Source: Marinicauda pacifica
Lineage (GTDB): Bacteria > Pseudomonadota > Alphaproteobacteria > Caulobacterales > Maricaulaceae
Direction of reading: 5' to 3'
NCBI RefSeq assembly: GCF_004793635.1
Contig: NZ_SRXV01000002.1
Location: 558,001 to 622,000, forward strand
Length of the DNA: 64,000 bases
Of this stretch, positions 51,871-61,644 are shown in pieces (positions within the stretch are counted from its first letter, which is position 1; each line of letters opens with the position of its first letter). Both the position numbers and the translations under genes were made by a program. The notes under the pieces are model-generated. The model searched no databases and was not told the origin of the DNA. It worked only from the letters and a program-made list of their open reading frames with translations.

Positions 51871-54800
51871 TCAGTATCGCAGGACGATCTGACCGAATAC
51901 GCGCCGGCCCACGACGTCGAACAGGGACGGATCGGTGCCGGACTGCACGTTCGGCGCATATTCCGGGGGCTGCTCGTCGAACAGGTTGTTGATCCCGAGG
52001 CGGACCGATGCGCCCTCGGTAACTTTCCAGGTTGCACCTACGTCCCAGTACCAGATCGCGTCGGTTCCGGTGAACGAGGTTTCACCCGGGAAGATCACGT
52101 TCGCGCGGTTCTCCATCGAGCTGATGTACTGGCCACGCAAGTCGAACTCGAAGTCGGATACCGACCATCTTGTGTTCCACAGTGCCTTCCACTCCGGGAA
52201 GGACGTGCCCAGCCCCTCGCCGAAGAAGGAGGCCGTGCCGGAGAAATCCAGGACCGGAAGGTCGGACAATTCCTGCTGGTTCCACTCCAGAAGATGGGTC
52301 AGGAGCAGCTGGGTCTGGATCGAGCCGGCCCAGTCGGGTGCTCCCATCCAGTTCAGGTCGAAGCCGTAATTGAACTGGAAGTCGAGCCCTGAGGCTTGCT
52401 GCGTGCCGCCATTAACCCCGGGGAACAGACCGTTCGGATCGTTGGGATCGACCAGGAAGAAGATATCCCCGCCACCGCGCACAATTGTCTGGCAGCTTGA
52501 ATAGCCGGCGTCATAAGCCTGGTTATTGCCATAGTAGTTATAGCAATCAGCGACGAGCTGGTTCACCCCCGGCGACAGGATGGGCGAGCTGATATCGATA
52601 TACCAGTAGTCGATCGAGCCTTGGAACCGCTCGGTCCACTGGTTCTGGACCGGCGCGGAGAACACGACCCCGAGCGTATAGGTATCAGCCGATTCCGGAT
52701 CGAGGTTGGTATTGCCCGACGTTGTGACGGAGGCTTGGGTACCGGGCGTCTGGGCATAGAGATCCGGCGCCGCCACGCCTGTTGCCGCACACAACGCGCG
52801 AACCTGGGCGCTATCCGCGCCAGTCCGGGCCTGGGTGGTGACTGAGCACGGGTCGAAGTACTGCGGAGCTGCGCCGCCGCCGCCGAACAATTCACCGAAG
52901 TTCGGTGCCCGTACGGCCTGCTGGTAGCTGGCACGGACCCGCGCATAGTCCAGAGGCGTCCAGCTCAGCTCAGCCTTGTAAGCGCTGTCTTCGCTGCCGC
53001 CGGTATCACCGGTGATCCCGTCGGTGAATTCGGACCGGGAGAAGCGGTAGCCCAGCGTGAGTTCCAAGCTCTGCGCCCAAGGGTGATCACTGGCGAGCGG
53101 AATGAGGGCCTCGCCGAAGATGTCCTCGAAGCTGTTGGTGCCCGAATTGGGATTCTGGGCGTTGAAGCCGGAGATCGGACCGCCGCCCGAACCCGGGTCG
53201 AACGAGAAGTCGAACCCGCGATACTCTGCACCGAGAACAGTGGAGACCGTACCTGCAGGCAGTTCCAGCAAATCGCCGGTCACGTAGAGCTGAGCGACAG
53301 TCTGGGAGAACTCGGTCGTGGCGGTCGAGCTCACCTCCAGATAATCGATACACTCCTGAGATAGCGGTTGCCGGCCGAACGGGTTGAACCCGCCCGAGCA
53401 GATGGAGTCTCCACCGTCGGCCGCTTCGAGCAGTATCTGAAGCCGGTTTGTATCGATATTGCCTTGCTGGGTCCGGTCGATCTCGGTGTCGCCTTCGGAG
53501 ACATAAGCGTTCCAGCGCCACCCCGACGCACCGATCGGCCCGGAAACGCCGAAGGTCACATTGCTGACCGTGTTCTCGAAATTGGATTGGCGCAGTCCGG
53601 CCGACAATGTGCGCTGGCGCATCTGGAACGGCTCGTCTGCCCCGGATCCCACGAGATTGGGATCGTCGCCGGTCCGGCTCGCCAGGATAAGCGCGAGGTC
53701 GGCGGGAATGAACGGGTTCGTGACCGGAATGATCAGCTGGTTGGCAACCGACCGGCCCGGCTCTATCAGCGCGGAGACCGCCTCGATCGCGCTATTTTCC
53801 CCCGGCGGACGGATTCTCACGGTGGGAATCGGCGTCGGTGCGAGCGCTTGCGCGGAGTTGTATTGGCTATAGGTCACGTTGCCGAAGACTTCGACGTCGT
53901 TGTCGAAGCGGTATTCGGCCTGCCCCATGAAGCTGTCGCGTTCCAGCGGCAGGGTAAGCAGATTCACGAAGTCGAAATTGTATGAGTAGGCGTCCGGAAA
54001 GATGTTCTGGTTGACGTTGCCGTCGATATCGTACCGAAAGTTCTCGACATCGGAGGGGTTGTTGAAGACACCGGCCGAGAAAAGCGTGCCGTCCAGGTTG
54101 AATCCAAAGCGATTGCCGGCAGATACCCCGCCCGGCGCGACGCCGTATCCGGCGAAAACCGCGTCCACCGCCGCTTCGGTTGGCGCATTCGCCGCACCGA
54201 ACAGCAGCGAGCCCTCCGGGAAGAAGCTGGTGGTAGACGTGGCCTGTTCGGCAAATGGACGCTGGCTCTTGATCATCCCTTCACGCACAGACCGCTCGAT
54301 CGCAAGCACGGCGTTGCCCCGGTCACTGCCAAAATTCCCGCCGACCACGCCGGAGACCGAATACTCCTCTGCATCCCAGTATTCAGTAGAGTTCTCATAG
54401 CTGACACGTAGATCCATGCCCTCGAAATCATCCTTGAGGATGATGTTGACTGCCCCGGCCACCGCGTCGGCGCCGTAAACAGCGCCTGCGCCGCCGGTCA
54501 CCACTTCGATCCGGTCGATCAGGGCGGCGGGGACTGTGTTGAGGTCGACCGTCAGGCTCGCGGCAGACGGCATCATGCGGCGGCCGTTGAGCAGGACGAT
54601 ATTGCGGTTGGCCCCGAAGCCGCGCAGGTCGACATTTGCTTGGCCGCCATTGCCGGGGTTGTTAGAGGTGGTGGTGCCCGCCGGGTTCACCTGCGGCAAC
54701 GTGTTCAGATACGTGTCCACGGTGATATCGGCGTTCGCGGTCAGCGCGTCGCCCTGGATTGTGACAACCGGACTGTCCGCCGCGAAGTCCTGGCGCACGA

Positions 54801-54957
54801 TCCGCGAGCCCGTGACGATAATGCGGTCGGACGCGTTGGCGCTTTCCTCCCCGTCTTCGGCTTCCTGGGCGTAGGCGTGCCCGGCGGCAAGGCTCGCGGC
54901 TGCGGCTCCGCCGAGCAGGATGGCCCGCAGGCCCCGCTTCTCAAATAAGGATTGCAT
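51871..54957 (-). CDS. TonB-dependent outer-membrane receptor
   Basis: The 1028-residue precursor has a signal peptide (LLGGAAAASLAAGHAYA), a TonB-box-like start DRIIVTGSRI, and a plug domain with NTLPQVNPAG, DLRGFGANRNIVLLNGRRM and VVTGGAGAVYGADAVAGAVN. A long beta-barrel follows, ending VVGRRVFGQIVLRY with a terminal aromatic residue. The type is frequent in Caulobacterales/Sphingomonadales and imports siderophores, vitamins or oligosaccharides; the ligand is not evident. The ATG at 54957 has GGGGGA upstream, the same leader style as the peptidase at 1902. LytS/LytR genes diverge from it. Confidence 0.95.
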   Translation of the reverse strand: MQSLFEKRGLRAILLGGAAAASLAAGHAYAQEAEDGEESANASDRIIVTGSRIVRQDFAADSPVVTIQGDALTANADITVDTYLNTLPQVNPAGTTTSNNPGNGGQANVDLRGFGANRNIVLLNGRRMMPSAASLTVDLNTVPAALIDRIEVVTGGAGAVYGADAVAGAVNIILKDDFEGMDLRVSYENSTEYWDAEEYSVSGVVGGNFGSDRGNAVLAIERSVREGMIKSQRPFAEQATSTTSFFPEGSLLFGAANAPTEAAVDAVFAGYGVAPGGVSAGNRFGFNLDGTLFSAGVFNNPSDVENFRYDIDGNVNQNIFPDAYSYNFDFVNLLTLPLERDSFMGQAEYRFDNDVEVFGNVTYSQYNSAQALAPTPIPTVRIRPPGENSAIEAVSALIEPGRSVANQLIIPVTNPFIPADLALILASRTGDDPNLVGSGADEPFQMRQRTLSAGLRQSNFENTVSNVTFGVSGPIGASGWRWNAYVSEGDTEIDRTQQGNIDTNRLQILLEAADGGDSICSGGFNPFGRQPLSQECIDYLEVSSTATTEFSQTVAQLYVTGDLLELPAGTVSTVLGAEYRGFDFSFDPGSGGGPISGFNAQNPNSGTNSFEDIFGEALIPLASDHPWAQSLELTLGYRFSRSEFTDGITGDTGGSEDSAYKAELSWTPLDYARVRASYQQAVRAPNFGELFGGGGAAPQYFDPCSVTTQARTGADSAQVRALCAATGVAAPDLYAQTPGTQASVTTSGNTNLDPESADTYTLGVVFSAPVQNQWTERFQGSIDYWYIDISSPILSPGVNQLVADCYNYYGNNQAYDAGYSSCQTIVRGGGDIFFLVDPNDPNGLFPGVNGGTQQASGLDFQFNYGFDLNWMGAPDWAGSIQTQLLLTHLLEWNQQELSDLPVLDFSGTASFFGEGLGTSFPEWKALWNTRWSVSDFEFDLRGQYISSMENRANVIFPGETSFTGTDAIWYWDVGATWKVTEGASVRLGINNLFDEQPPEYAPNVQSGTDPSLFDVVGRRVFGQIVLRY

Positions 54958-55200
54958 CGTATTCAGTCCCCCGTTCTTGACATAAGGCGCAGCGCGCATG
55001 CGCCGCGGGACGGCGCCCGCCGTCCGTGTCCTGAAACTGTCACGGGAGTGTCGCGAACCGCGCGGGTCTTGCGGCAGGACGTTGGCCGAGCGCGACAAAC
55101 GGCGCGCTTGGCTGAGTTCGTGCCGGCTCTTGCGATGAACCGCGCCTGGCGCGCGACCAACAGCAAGCAGGCGCCTTCCCAAGGTCCGGTGTCGCGCGTC

Positions 55201-55212
55201 TATAGTGTCGAT
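55201..55212 (+). promoter_or_regulatory. Candidate -10 box giving a leaderless kinase mRNA
   Basis: TATAGT ends 6 bases before the kinase ATG at 55213, so a transcript would begin at or near the A of the ATG. No ribosome site is present, which fits a leaderless mRNA. The -35 region is weak. The 255-bp gap before it holds no gene. Confidence 0.4.
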
Positions 55213-56853
55213 ATGACAACACTGGACCTCCCATATGAACGCGGGTCTGGCTCGCCGGGCACAGCCTCGCAGGGGGCAGTCGCACGCTGGCGGACAATTG
55301 CGATCCTTACCGCTGTGGTCTGGGGCGCGATGGTCGCACTCTCGGTACTCGGCTCGCTCCACGCGATCCAGGCTCAGGATCTTGCGGTCGGTCTGATCTG
55401 GCGTCCGATAACGGCAGATGTGTTCGGCGCCGTATTGAGCGCGACAACCGCATTCGGTCTTGCCAGATTGCGGCGCTACTCCATCCTGGCACGCGCGGTC
55501 ACGGCAGTTGCGGCGAGCCTTGCAGCATCCGTCATCTTCTCGTTCGTCTCGATCGGCCTTATCGAGCCGCTCGCCGGGCCCAGCTTCCTCCAGGCTGGTT
55601 TCGAGGCGCGGCTGATTCGCATGGCCTCCCTGCATGTCTGGGTCTTCGCTGCCTACGCTGGGTTCTTCCTTCTCCTCGACCAGGAAGAGCCTCGGAACAT
55701 GGGCGGGGCTTCAGCGGCGGCTGCCGAGACACTCCGGCTGGGCTCACAAGAGGGCTATCCTGGCCTCGACGCGCGCTGGTTCTGGACCTTCCAGGCCGCG
55801 TTCTGGTCGGCACTTGCGCTGTTCTCAATCGCCAATTCGATCAATCTTGGCGACAGCCCGACCCAGGCTTGGCGAATCCTCCTCGCCGAGGCGGGCGGCT
55901 TCGCAGTGACGGGACTGGCTCATTACACCTTGCTGCGTCCGAGCCGCTTGTGGTCGCTGGGCCGACGCGCCGCGCTCGCGCTTACGGTCTCGGTTGCGAC
56001 CACCGCGGCCTATGTGCTGGGTATTTTCGTTTCCTATTTCATCATCGCCCCGGTCGAGGGGCCTCCGTCGCTGGCGACCGGCGAGATCACAAGGCTGGAA
56101 TTCTTGCTGATGTCGGCGCCGCGGTGGATGTTCCTCAACTTTCCGGTCTTCGTCGGCTGGTCGGGCTTCTATCTGGCGCTGGACAGCGCCCGCCGGCTTC
56201 GTGCGCAGGAGAAGCGGCTCTACGAGTCCATGATGCTGGCCAAGGATGCGCAGGTGAAGATGCTGCGCTTTCAGCTCAACCCGCACTTCCTGTTCAATAC
56301 GTTGAATGCGGTCTCCAGCCTGTTGCTGGACAAGCGCACCGAGGATGCCGACGCGATGCTCGGCCGTCTCGCCCGCTTCCTTCGGTTCGCGCTCGAAGTC
56401 CTGCCTGACGATGAAACGACACTGGAAGACGAAATCGCTGCGCAGCGGCTCTATCTGGAAATCGAACAGATCCGGTTCGAAGAACGGCTCCAGATCGCGT
56501 TCGATGTGGAAGCCGGTTGCCTGCCTGCTTTGGTGCCGACCCTGATCCTGCAGCCATTGCTGGAGAATGCGGTCAAGTACGGTGTTTCGCGTTCTACACG
56601 CCCGGTTCATGTGCGTGTGTGCGCGCGCCGAATTGATGCAAACCGCCTTGAATTGTGTGTGACCGATGACGGGGGCGGGATCGCGCATCCCGTGAGTTCG
56701 GGCGGCGGTGTCGGTCTCGCGAACGTGGCAGCGCGGCTGCGTACGATCTACGGGGCTGAAGGCATGCTCGACTCCGGCCCAATGGAGGGTGGAGGCTTCA
56801 TTGCCCGTATCGTGCTGCCTTTCGTCACCGTCTCCGAAGCCGCGGAGAGCTGA
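55213..56853 (+). CDS. LytS-type sensor histidine kinase
   Basis: The 546-residue membrane kinase has about eight hydrophobic helices in two sets (residues about 25-140 and 180-330), then a His_kinase domain with the phospho-acceptor His in FQLNPHFLFNTLNAVSSLLL and an HATPase with LLENAVKYGVS, DDGGGIAHP and GVGLANVAARL. No known extracytoplasmic sensor fold is visible, so the signal may be in the membrane. It is followed after 3 bases by its LytTR regulator and diverges from the TonB receptor. Confidence 0.93.
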   Translation: MTTLDLPYERGSGSPGTASQGAVARWRTIAILTAVVWGAMVALSVLGSLHAIQAQDLAVGLIWRPITADVFGAVLSATTAFGLARLRRYSILARAVTAVAASLAASVIFSFVSIGLIEPLAGPSFLQAGFEARLIRMASLHVWVFAAYAGFFLLLDQEEPRNMGGASAAAAETLRLGSQEGYPGLDARWFWTFQAAFWSALALFSIANSINLGDSPTQAWRILLAEAGGFAVTGLAHYTLLRPSRLWSLGRRAALALTVSVATTAAYVLGIFVSYFIIAPVEGPPSLATGEITRLEFLLMSAPRWMFLNFPVFVGWSGFYLALDSARRLRAQEKRLYESMMLAKDAQVKMLRFQLNPHFLFNTLNAVSSLLLDKRTEDADAMLGRLARFLRFALEVLPDDETTLEDEIAAQRLYLEIEQIRFEERLQIAFDVEAGCLPALVPTLILQPLLENAVKYGVSRSTRPVHVRVCARRIDANRLELCVTDDGGGIAHPVSSGGGVGLANVAARLRTIYGAEGMLDSGPMEGGGFIARIVLPFVTVSEAAES

Positions 56854-56856
56854 GCC

Positions 56857-57612
56857 ATGCGCGTCCTGATCGCCGACGATGAACCGCTTGCCTGCCGCCG
56901 CCTTGAGATTCTTCTCTCGCGCCGTGCCTGGGTCGAAGTGGTCGGTAGTGCTCGCGACGGCCGGTCGGCGCTGGAGGCGATTGAGACGCTCGCGCCAGAT
57001 GCAGTGCTGCTCGACATTCAGATGCCCGGGCTGGACGGCCTGGAGCTCGCCGATTTGATATCCCGGCGCGGCAATCCGGTGTCAGTGGTGTTCGTCACTG
57101 CCTACGATGTCTTCGCAGTGCGTGCCTTCGAGGCGAATGCCTCCGATTATCTGCTCAAACCGGTTGAGCCTGACAGGCTCGACCAGGCGCTCGGCCGCGC
57201 CCGCCAGAACCTTGCCACACGCGATGCTCAGGCCCGGGCGGACGAGCTCGAGGCGCTTGTACATACATTGCGCGGCGAGGAGGCGGCGCTCTGGGTGAAG
57301 GACCGTAGTGGCCGGGTGCGCATAGATCCCGCTCGAATGGACTGGCTGGAGGCAGAAGGAGACTATGTTCGTCTCCATGTCGGGGCGCAATCCTGGCTCC
57401 ATCGAGCGACCTTGACGGGTCTTCTCGAGACGCTCGACCGCCGCCTTTTTATTCGCGTGCATCGCTCGGCTGCGGTCAATTTGTGCAGGATTGAACGTCT
57501 GTCGTGCGACGCTGGCGGAGCAAAGCGCCTTCATCTCGATTGCGGGGCGCAGGTCCGTATCGGGAGAGCCTACGAGAAATCGGTTGCCGAGGCGCTGGCC
57601 CGAACTCGATGA
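56857..57612 (+). CDS. LytTR-family response regulator
   Basis: The 251-residue protein has an N-terminal receiver with DD at 7-8, phospho-acceptor Asp53 (LLDIQMPG), T in VTAYD and Lys in LLKPVEP. A C-terminal LytTR DNA-binding domain (about 150-250) carries WLEAEGDYVRLHV and FIRVHRSAAVNL. It is phosphorylated by the LytS-type kinase encoded just upstream. The divergent TonB receptor is the obvious first target to consider (inference). Confidence 0.95.
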   Translation: MRVLIADDEPLACRRLEILLSRRAWVEVVGSARDGRSALEAIETLAPDAVLLDIQMPGLDGLELADLISRRGNPVSVVFVTAYDVFAVRAFEANASDYLLKPVEPDRLDQALGRARQNLATRDAQARADELEALVHTLRGEEAALWVKDRSGRVRIDPARMDWLEAEGDYVRLHVGAQSWLHRATLTGLLETLDRRLFIRVHRSAAVNLCRIERLSCDAGGAKRLHLDCGAQVRIGRAYEKSVAEALARTR

Positions 57613-57617
57613 CAGGT

Positions 57618-57667
57618 GGGGGACGGCGGCCTTGTTGCCAACCGCCGTCCCCCGGGTTGGGATTTTA
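57618..57667 (+). terminator. Terminator after the LytTR regulator gene
   Basis: GGGGGACGGCGG and CCGCCGTCCCCC form a perfect 12-bp stem with a 12-base loop, 5 bases after the stop, followed after 9 bases by TTTTA. Confidence 0.75.
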
Positions 57668-57793
57668 TCGATCTTGGGGTCGATCGATGCACTCACGCTG
57701 CGCCTTGCCCCGGCGCGGCGCACGCACTTTGCGGCAAGAGGCCACTCAGATGCGATGAACGACGCCGGGCCAGCAGAGCGTGCGCGCAACTGG

Positions 57794-58597
57794 CTACGCC
57801 TGCATGATCGCCCACATATTGTCGTTCGTCGGCAGATTGGCGCTCGGCACACCCTGGACCGAGTATCCGGCCCGGCCGCCCATGTCGGCGAGGCTGTCCC
57901 AGGTGAAATAGTTGACGTGATCGGGCAGGCGTACACCGCACCAGCCCCGTCCCATCACCGCGGCGTTCCACGAGCCGTAATTGGGGACTTTCACGATGAC
58001 CGGGGCGCCGGGTTTCATTTTCGGCTGGAGCGCTTCCAGCACTTCGAGGGGGCGGGTATCGTGCTCGAGGTAGGAGTTCAGGATTGCACCATCGAAAAAG
58101 CCGTCCTCGAACGTCCCGATACCCGACAAGGAATCGGCGGAAACGCAATGACCGCCCCGTCCTGCAAACGCCTTGTCGGCCGCCTCGGCAAGGACCGGCG
58201 CGATCTCGACGCCAAATGGCGTGTAGGCTTCGGAGAGGGCCATCGCGTGGCGGCCGTCCCCGCAACCGAGATCGAGCACATTTCCTGACCCGATGGCCTT
58301 TTCCAGGAATTTGCGGCTTTCAGGCCGCTCGAACATGTGCAAGCGCCACCGCGTCTTTCGGTCGAACCATTGAAGCACCGGCTGTTCGGCCTTGCGTCGC
58401 ACCGATTCGGTTTCGACTGTCTTGTCCCAGCTAAACTCGGCCATCAGCTGTTCGAGGGCAGGCGGATTCTGCAGATAGACAAAGCTGCAGTCCTCGCATC
58501 GTGCCACCCGCCAGGGATCACGAGAGATGCGTTCCGCGGTGTAGCCTTCCGAGTTGCAGACCGGACAGGCGCGCGTGGCGTTTTCATTCGTGATCAC
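57794..58597 (-). CDS. Class I SAM-dependent methyltransferase with N-terminal zinc ribbon
   Basis: The 267-residue protein has two CxxC knuckles (CPVCNSEGY and CEDCSFVYL) forming a zinc ribbon at about 9-45, then a Rossmann methyltransferase with motif I NVLDLGCGDGRHAMA, EIAPV, and NSYLEHDTRPLE. This is the layout of methyltransferases acting on sugars, lipids or polyketide-like products. The GTG at 58597 has AAGGAAA 6 bases upstream; no ATG is near. It is convergent with the LytTR gene and separate from the MFS gene. Confidence 0.9.
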   Translation of the reverse strand: MITNENATRACPVCNSEGYTAERISRDPWRVARCEDCSFVYLQNPPALEQLMAEFSWDKTVETESVRRKAEQPVLQWFDRKTRWRLHMFERPESRKFLEKAIGSGNVLDLGCGDGRHAMALSEAYTPFGVEIAPVLAEAADKAFAGRGGHCVSADSLSGIGTFEDGFFDGAILNSYLEHDTRPLEVLEALQPKMKPGAPVIVKVPNYGSWNAAVMGRGWCGVRLPDHVNYFTWDSLADMGGRAGYSVQGVPSANLPTNDNMWAIMQA

Positions 58598-58895
58598 GGG
58601 GATTTCCTTCGCGATACGGGGAGAGGTGACGGCGTGACGCGGACGAACAGAGCGTCTTTGGCGCAAGAAGAGCGTCCGCGTGCGATTGGCCGGCGCGTAC
58701 CGATCAGATCGCTCTGCGCTTACTCCTAACAGACGGTACGGTTCGATGGAATGGCGCCTTCTACTGCGCCCATGCAGGCCGGCCGATGCGTGTCCGGGCG
58801 GCAACGCGTGCTTTCTTCCGGCGCGACCCCGGTCTGAAGCAGACAATCGTGTTGGAGAATGCCGTCTTGATCGGCGAGCCGACCCGGGCCGGATA
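58598..58895. other. Intergenic gap without recognisable gene
   Basis: No gene, RNA or clear hairpin was seen in these 298 bases between the methyltransferase start and the MFS stop. The promoter of the methyltransferase must lie at its left end. Confidence 0.5.
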
Positions 58896-60149
58896 TCAGC
58901 CTGGGCTCGGCGCAGTCTTGAACATGAGCGCCACGAGCGAGAGGGCGGACGCGGCGAGGCCTGCGAGGCCCATGACTGCGGCAATCGTGGCTACCCCCAG
59001 GTCCGCGTCGAATGCGCCGCCGACAACGGCTGGGCCCGATGCGGTTCCCACCACCATCAGCATGACCGCAAGCGACCGGATCGTACCCATGCGCTCAACG
59101 CCATACACTTCTGCCCACATAGCCGCTACCGACGTCTGGGATAGCCCGGCCGAGGTGCCCAGAAGGCCGAGGAATGCTGCCAGCATGACCGGATCAGAAA
59201 CGGTAGCGAGCCCGGCCAGCCCGAGGAAGAATGGCAGGTTCATTGCCGGAAGCATGACCTTCGCGTTGAAGCGGTCGATGATCCGGCCTGAAACGATCAG
59301 CCCCAGGACATGACCTCCGGCGAAGACAAGAAATCCCGGGCCGATCAGGCCGATGGGCCATCCCTTGGAACTCGCCAGGGTCTGGACGTGAAAAATCAGA
59401 CCCGTCGACGCGAAGGGCAGGTACAGCACCACCGGCAGCACCAGCCAGAAATACGCGCTCGAAAACAGGATGCGGGCTGCGCTGGCCAGTCCGCCGCGGC
59501 CTGTGCGTTCGGTGGCAGTGACGTTCGCGGACGCACAGAAGCGCTGCTGGTCCTTGAGCAGGACTAGCAGTGCCGGGGTTGCGATCAGGAGGACGCCTGA
59601 CGCGACCAGAAGGTAGCTCTGGCGCCACCCGAACCCGGCAATCATGGCGACTCCTGCCGCCGGGGTCAGTGCCTCCGCGAGTGGAAAGCCGAGCGCGACG
59701 ACCGCCAGTGCCCGCCCGCGCCACGCTGTAAAGAAGCGCGCCGTCGAGGTTACGGCAATATGCGACATGAGCCCTTGGCCGGTAAGGCGAAGGCAAAGGA
59801 GGCCAAGGAGCAACATCAACGGTCCCTGGGCTAGCGCCGTAATGATGCAGGCAATCGTGAGCCCCGACAGCGAGAGCGCCGTGTAGCGCTTGAGTTCGAG
59901 ATGATCGATCCAGCTTCCAGCAAGAGGCAGGAGGCCGGCGGCCCCGAGGGTCGCGGCCATGTACACAAGTCCCAGCTCGCCCGCGCTGATGCCTGCAGCC
60001 TCCGCCATCGAACTGGTGAAGGCGGCGATGAAGAAAGTCTGTCCGGGGCTGGAGAGGAAGGCGCAGAGAAGCGCAAAGACAAGCACCCGGCGGTGCACAA
60101 GTATTTCTGGCGCGATCATGCCAAGCCCGCCTGGCCAGCCAGAACGCAT
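58896..60149 (-). CDS. Major facilitator superfamily transporter
   Basis: The 417-residue protein has twelve hydrophobic helices in two sixes with a cytoplasmic loop in the middle (LKDQQRFCASANVTATERTG). The MFS A-motif region is degenerate (GSWIDHLELKRY) and the second half has SGRIIDRFNAKVM. The start could be the ATG at 60149 or that at 60119 (MIAPEILVH). It is closest in feel to bacterial sugar-phosphate/monocarboxylate-like MFS members, but no substrate can be named. It is monocistronic, 130 bp downstream of the efflux operon. Confidence 0.88.
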   Translation of the reverse strand: MRSGWPGGLGMIAPEILVHRRVLVFALLCAFLSSPGQTFFIAAFTSSMAEAAGISAGELGLVYMAATLGAAGLLPLAGSWIDHLELKRYTALSLSGLTIACIITALAQGPLMLLLGLLCLRLTGQGLMSHIAVTSTARFFTAWRGRALAVVALGFPLAEALTPAAGVAMIAGFGWRQSYLLVASGVLLIATPALLVLLKDQQRFCASANVTATERTGRGGLASAARILFSSAYFWLVLPVVLYLPFASTGLIFHVQTLASSKGWPIGLIGPGFLVFAGGHVLGLIVSGRIIDRFNAKVMLPAMNLPFFLGLAGLATVSDPVMLAAFLGLLGTSAGLSQTSVAAMWAEVYGVERMGTIRSLAVMLMVVGTASGPAVVGGAFDADLGVATIAAVMGLAGLAASALSLVALMFKTAPSPG

Positions 60150-60279
60150 CTTGATCTCAGGTCAGTATGCATCCGGGCTCCTTTCCTGGCGCTATCCTCA
60201 ATCGCCGGTGCGAACGCTACGCCGGGCACTCCGGCTGAGAAAGCTCGGGTGGCGTGGCGGGAATTGTCGCAACGTATTG

Positions 60280-61644
60280 CTAGACGGGCGTGTGATTGAC
60301 GCCGAGTGCGGTTTGCAGGGCGATGACGGCTCTGGCCAGCTCCGCGCGCGAATTCACATAGGCTTCCCGGCTGTCTATGAGCGTTCGTTGCGCGTCGAGA
60401 ATGTCGATGAAGGTGGCCAGACCCTCGCGATAGAGGGCATTGAGCTGGTTGAACGCGGACTCGCTGGCCTCCACGGCACGAAGCAGTTCGGCCCGGCGCG
60501 CTTCCAGCGCCCGGATGGTGACGAGCGCGGTTTCCACATCGCTCAGGGCCAGGAAGAGGGTCTGCTCGTAATCGGCAAGTGCCGCTGCCGCACGCGCCTC
60601 AGCCGCCTCGATATCCGCGCGCCGGCCGCCCGCGTCAAAAAGCGGAATGTCCAGTATCGCGGCGATTCGGGCAACGGCATTGCTCCCGAGCGAACCTGCA
60701 TCGCCGAGATCCGCGCTGATGCTTCCTGGCAGGGCCAGGCTCGGATAGAGGTCTGCCGTCTCGATCCCGATTTCGGCTGTTGCCGCCGCGAGCTCGGCTT
60801 CGGCGGCGCGGATATCGGGCCGGCGCCGGATCAGTGCTGCCGGGACGCTCACATCGACCGACGCCGAGTAGGTGGGGATTTCTTCGGTGTCCGGCGGCGA
60901 CCAGACGCCGGCACGCGCCCCGGTCAGAACGGCCAGCGCGTTGGCTGCGTCGGCGGCCGCAATGTCCAGCGTGCCGCGCTGGGAGCGGGTACGCGCGAGA
61001 TCGGCTTCCGCACGGCGCACCTCGAGCTCGGCCGACAGTCCGACCTCATAGCGCTGCTGTACGATCTCCAGCGTCTGGCGCTGCAGGTCCAAGGAGGTTT
61101 CCAGAAGGTCGAGGCGGGCCCTCGCGCGCGTTAACTCGACATACTGATTGGCCACGGCCGCGGCCGTCAGGCGGCGCACATCGACCAGAAAAGCGGCTTG
61201 CGCCTGCGCCGTCCTGCGGGCGGCTTCCACGGCCCGCCGCTGGCGTCCGAACAGATCTGGCGTGAAGGCGAAGACACCGGCGGCCGTGGCGGAGTCTTCG
61301 CCGGCATCGCCATCAAGCTCGCCCGATGTCTCTACGCTCACCTCGCCGTCCAGCTGGGGAAAGAGGCTGGAGCGTTCGGCCCGGATAATTGCGCGGGCGG
61401 CATCCAGGCGGGCGAGCGCCGCGCCGATCTCGCGATTCTCCTCGAATGCAGCCTGCATGAGCGTATCCAGCTCCGGGTCTTCAAACCCGGTCCACCAGGG
61501 AATCGGCCCCGGCCCGGTCTCGTCGATCTCCAGCGAATATGTGTCGGGCCACGCGAAGTCCGGACGCTCGTAATCGGGGCCGACAGTGCAGGCTGCCACC
61601 GCGAACCCCGCGGCGATAGCCGGTAACAGGCGGGAGGACGTCAT
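60280..61644 (-). CDS. Outer-membrane efflux lipoprotein (NodT/OprM type)
   Basis: The 454-residue outer-membrane factor has a signal peptide with lipobox VAAC, the NodT-type start TVGPDYERPDF, and two OEP repeats with long alpha-helical hairpins (about 60-250 and 265-450), for example VELTRARARLDLLETSLDLQ and DVETALVTIRALEARR. It forms the TolC-like duct for the RND pump. The start overlaps the RND gene stop by 4 bases (ATGA). Confidence 0.94.
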   Translation of the reverse strand: MTSSRLLPAIAAGFAVAACTVGPDYERPDFAWPDTYSLEIDETGPGPIPWWTGFEDPELDTLMQAAFEENREIGAALARLDAARAIIRAERSSLFPQLDGEVSVETSGELDGDAGEDSATAAGVFAFTPDLFGRQRRAVEAARRTAQAQAAFLVDVRRLTAAAVANQYVELTRARARLDLLETSLDLQRQTLEIVQQRYEVGLSAELEVRRAEADLARTRSQRGTLDIAAADAANALAVLTGARAGVWSPPDTEEIPTYSASVDVSVPAALIRRRPDIRAAEAELAAATAEIGIETADLYPSLALPGSISADLGDAGSLGSNAVARIAAILDIPLFDAGGRRADIEAAEARAAAALADYEQTLFLALSDVETALVTIRALEARRAELLRAVEASESAFNQLNALYREGLATFIDILDAQRTLIDSREAYVNSRAELARAVIALQTALGVNHTPV

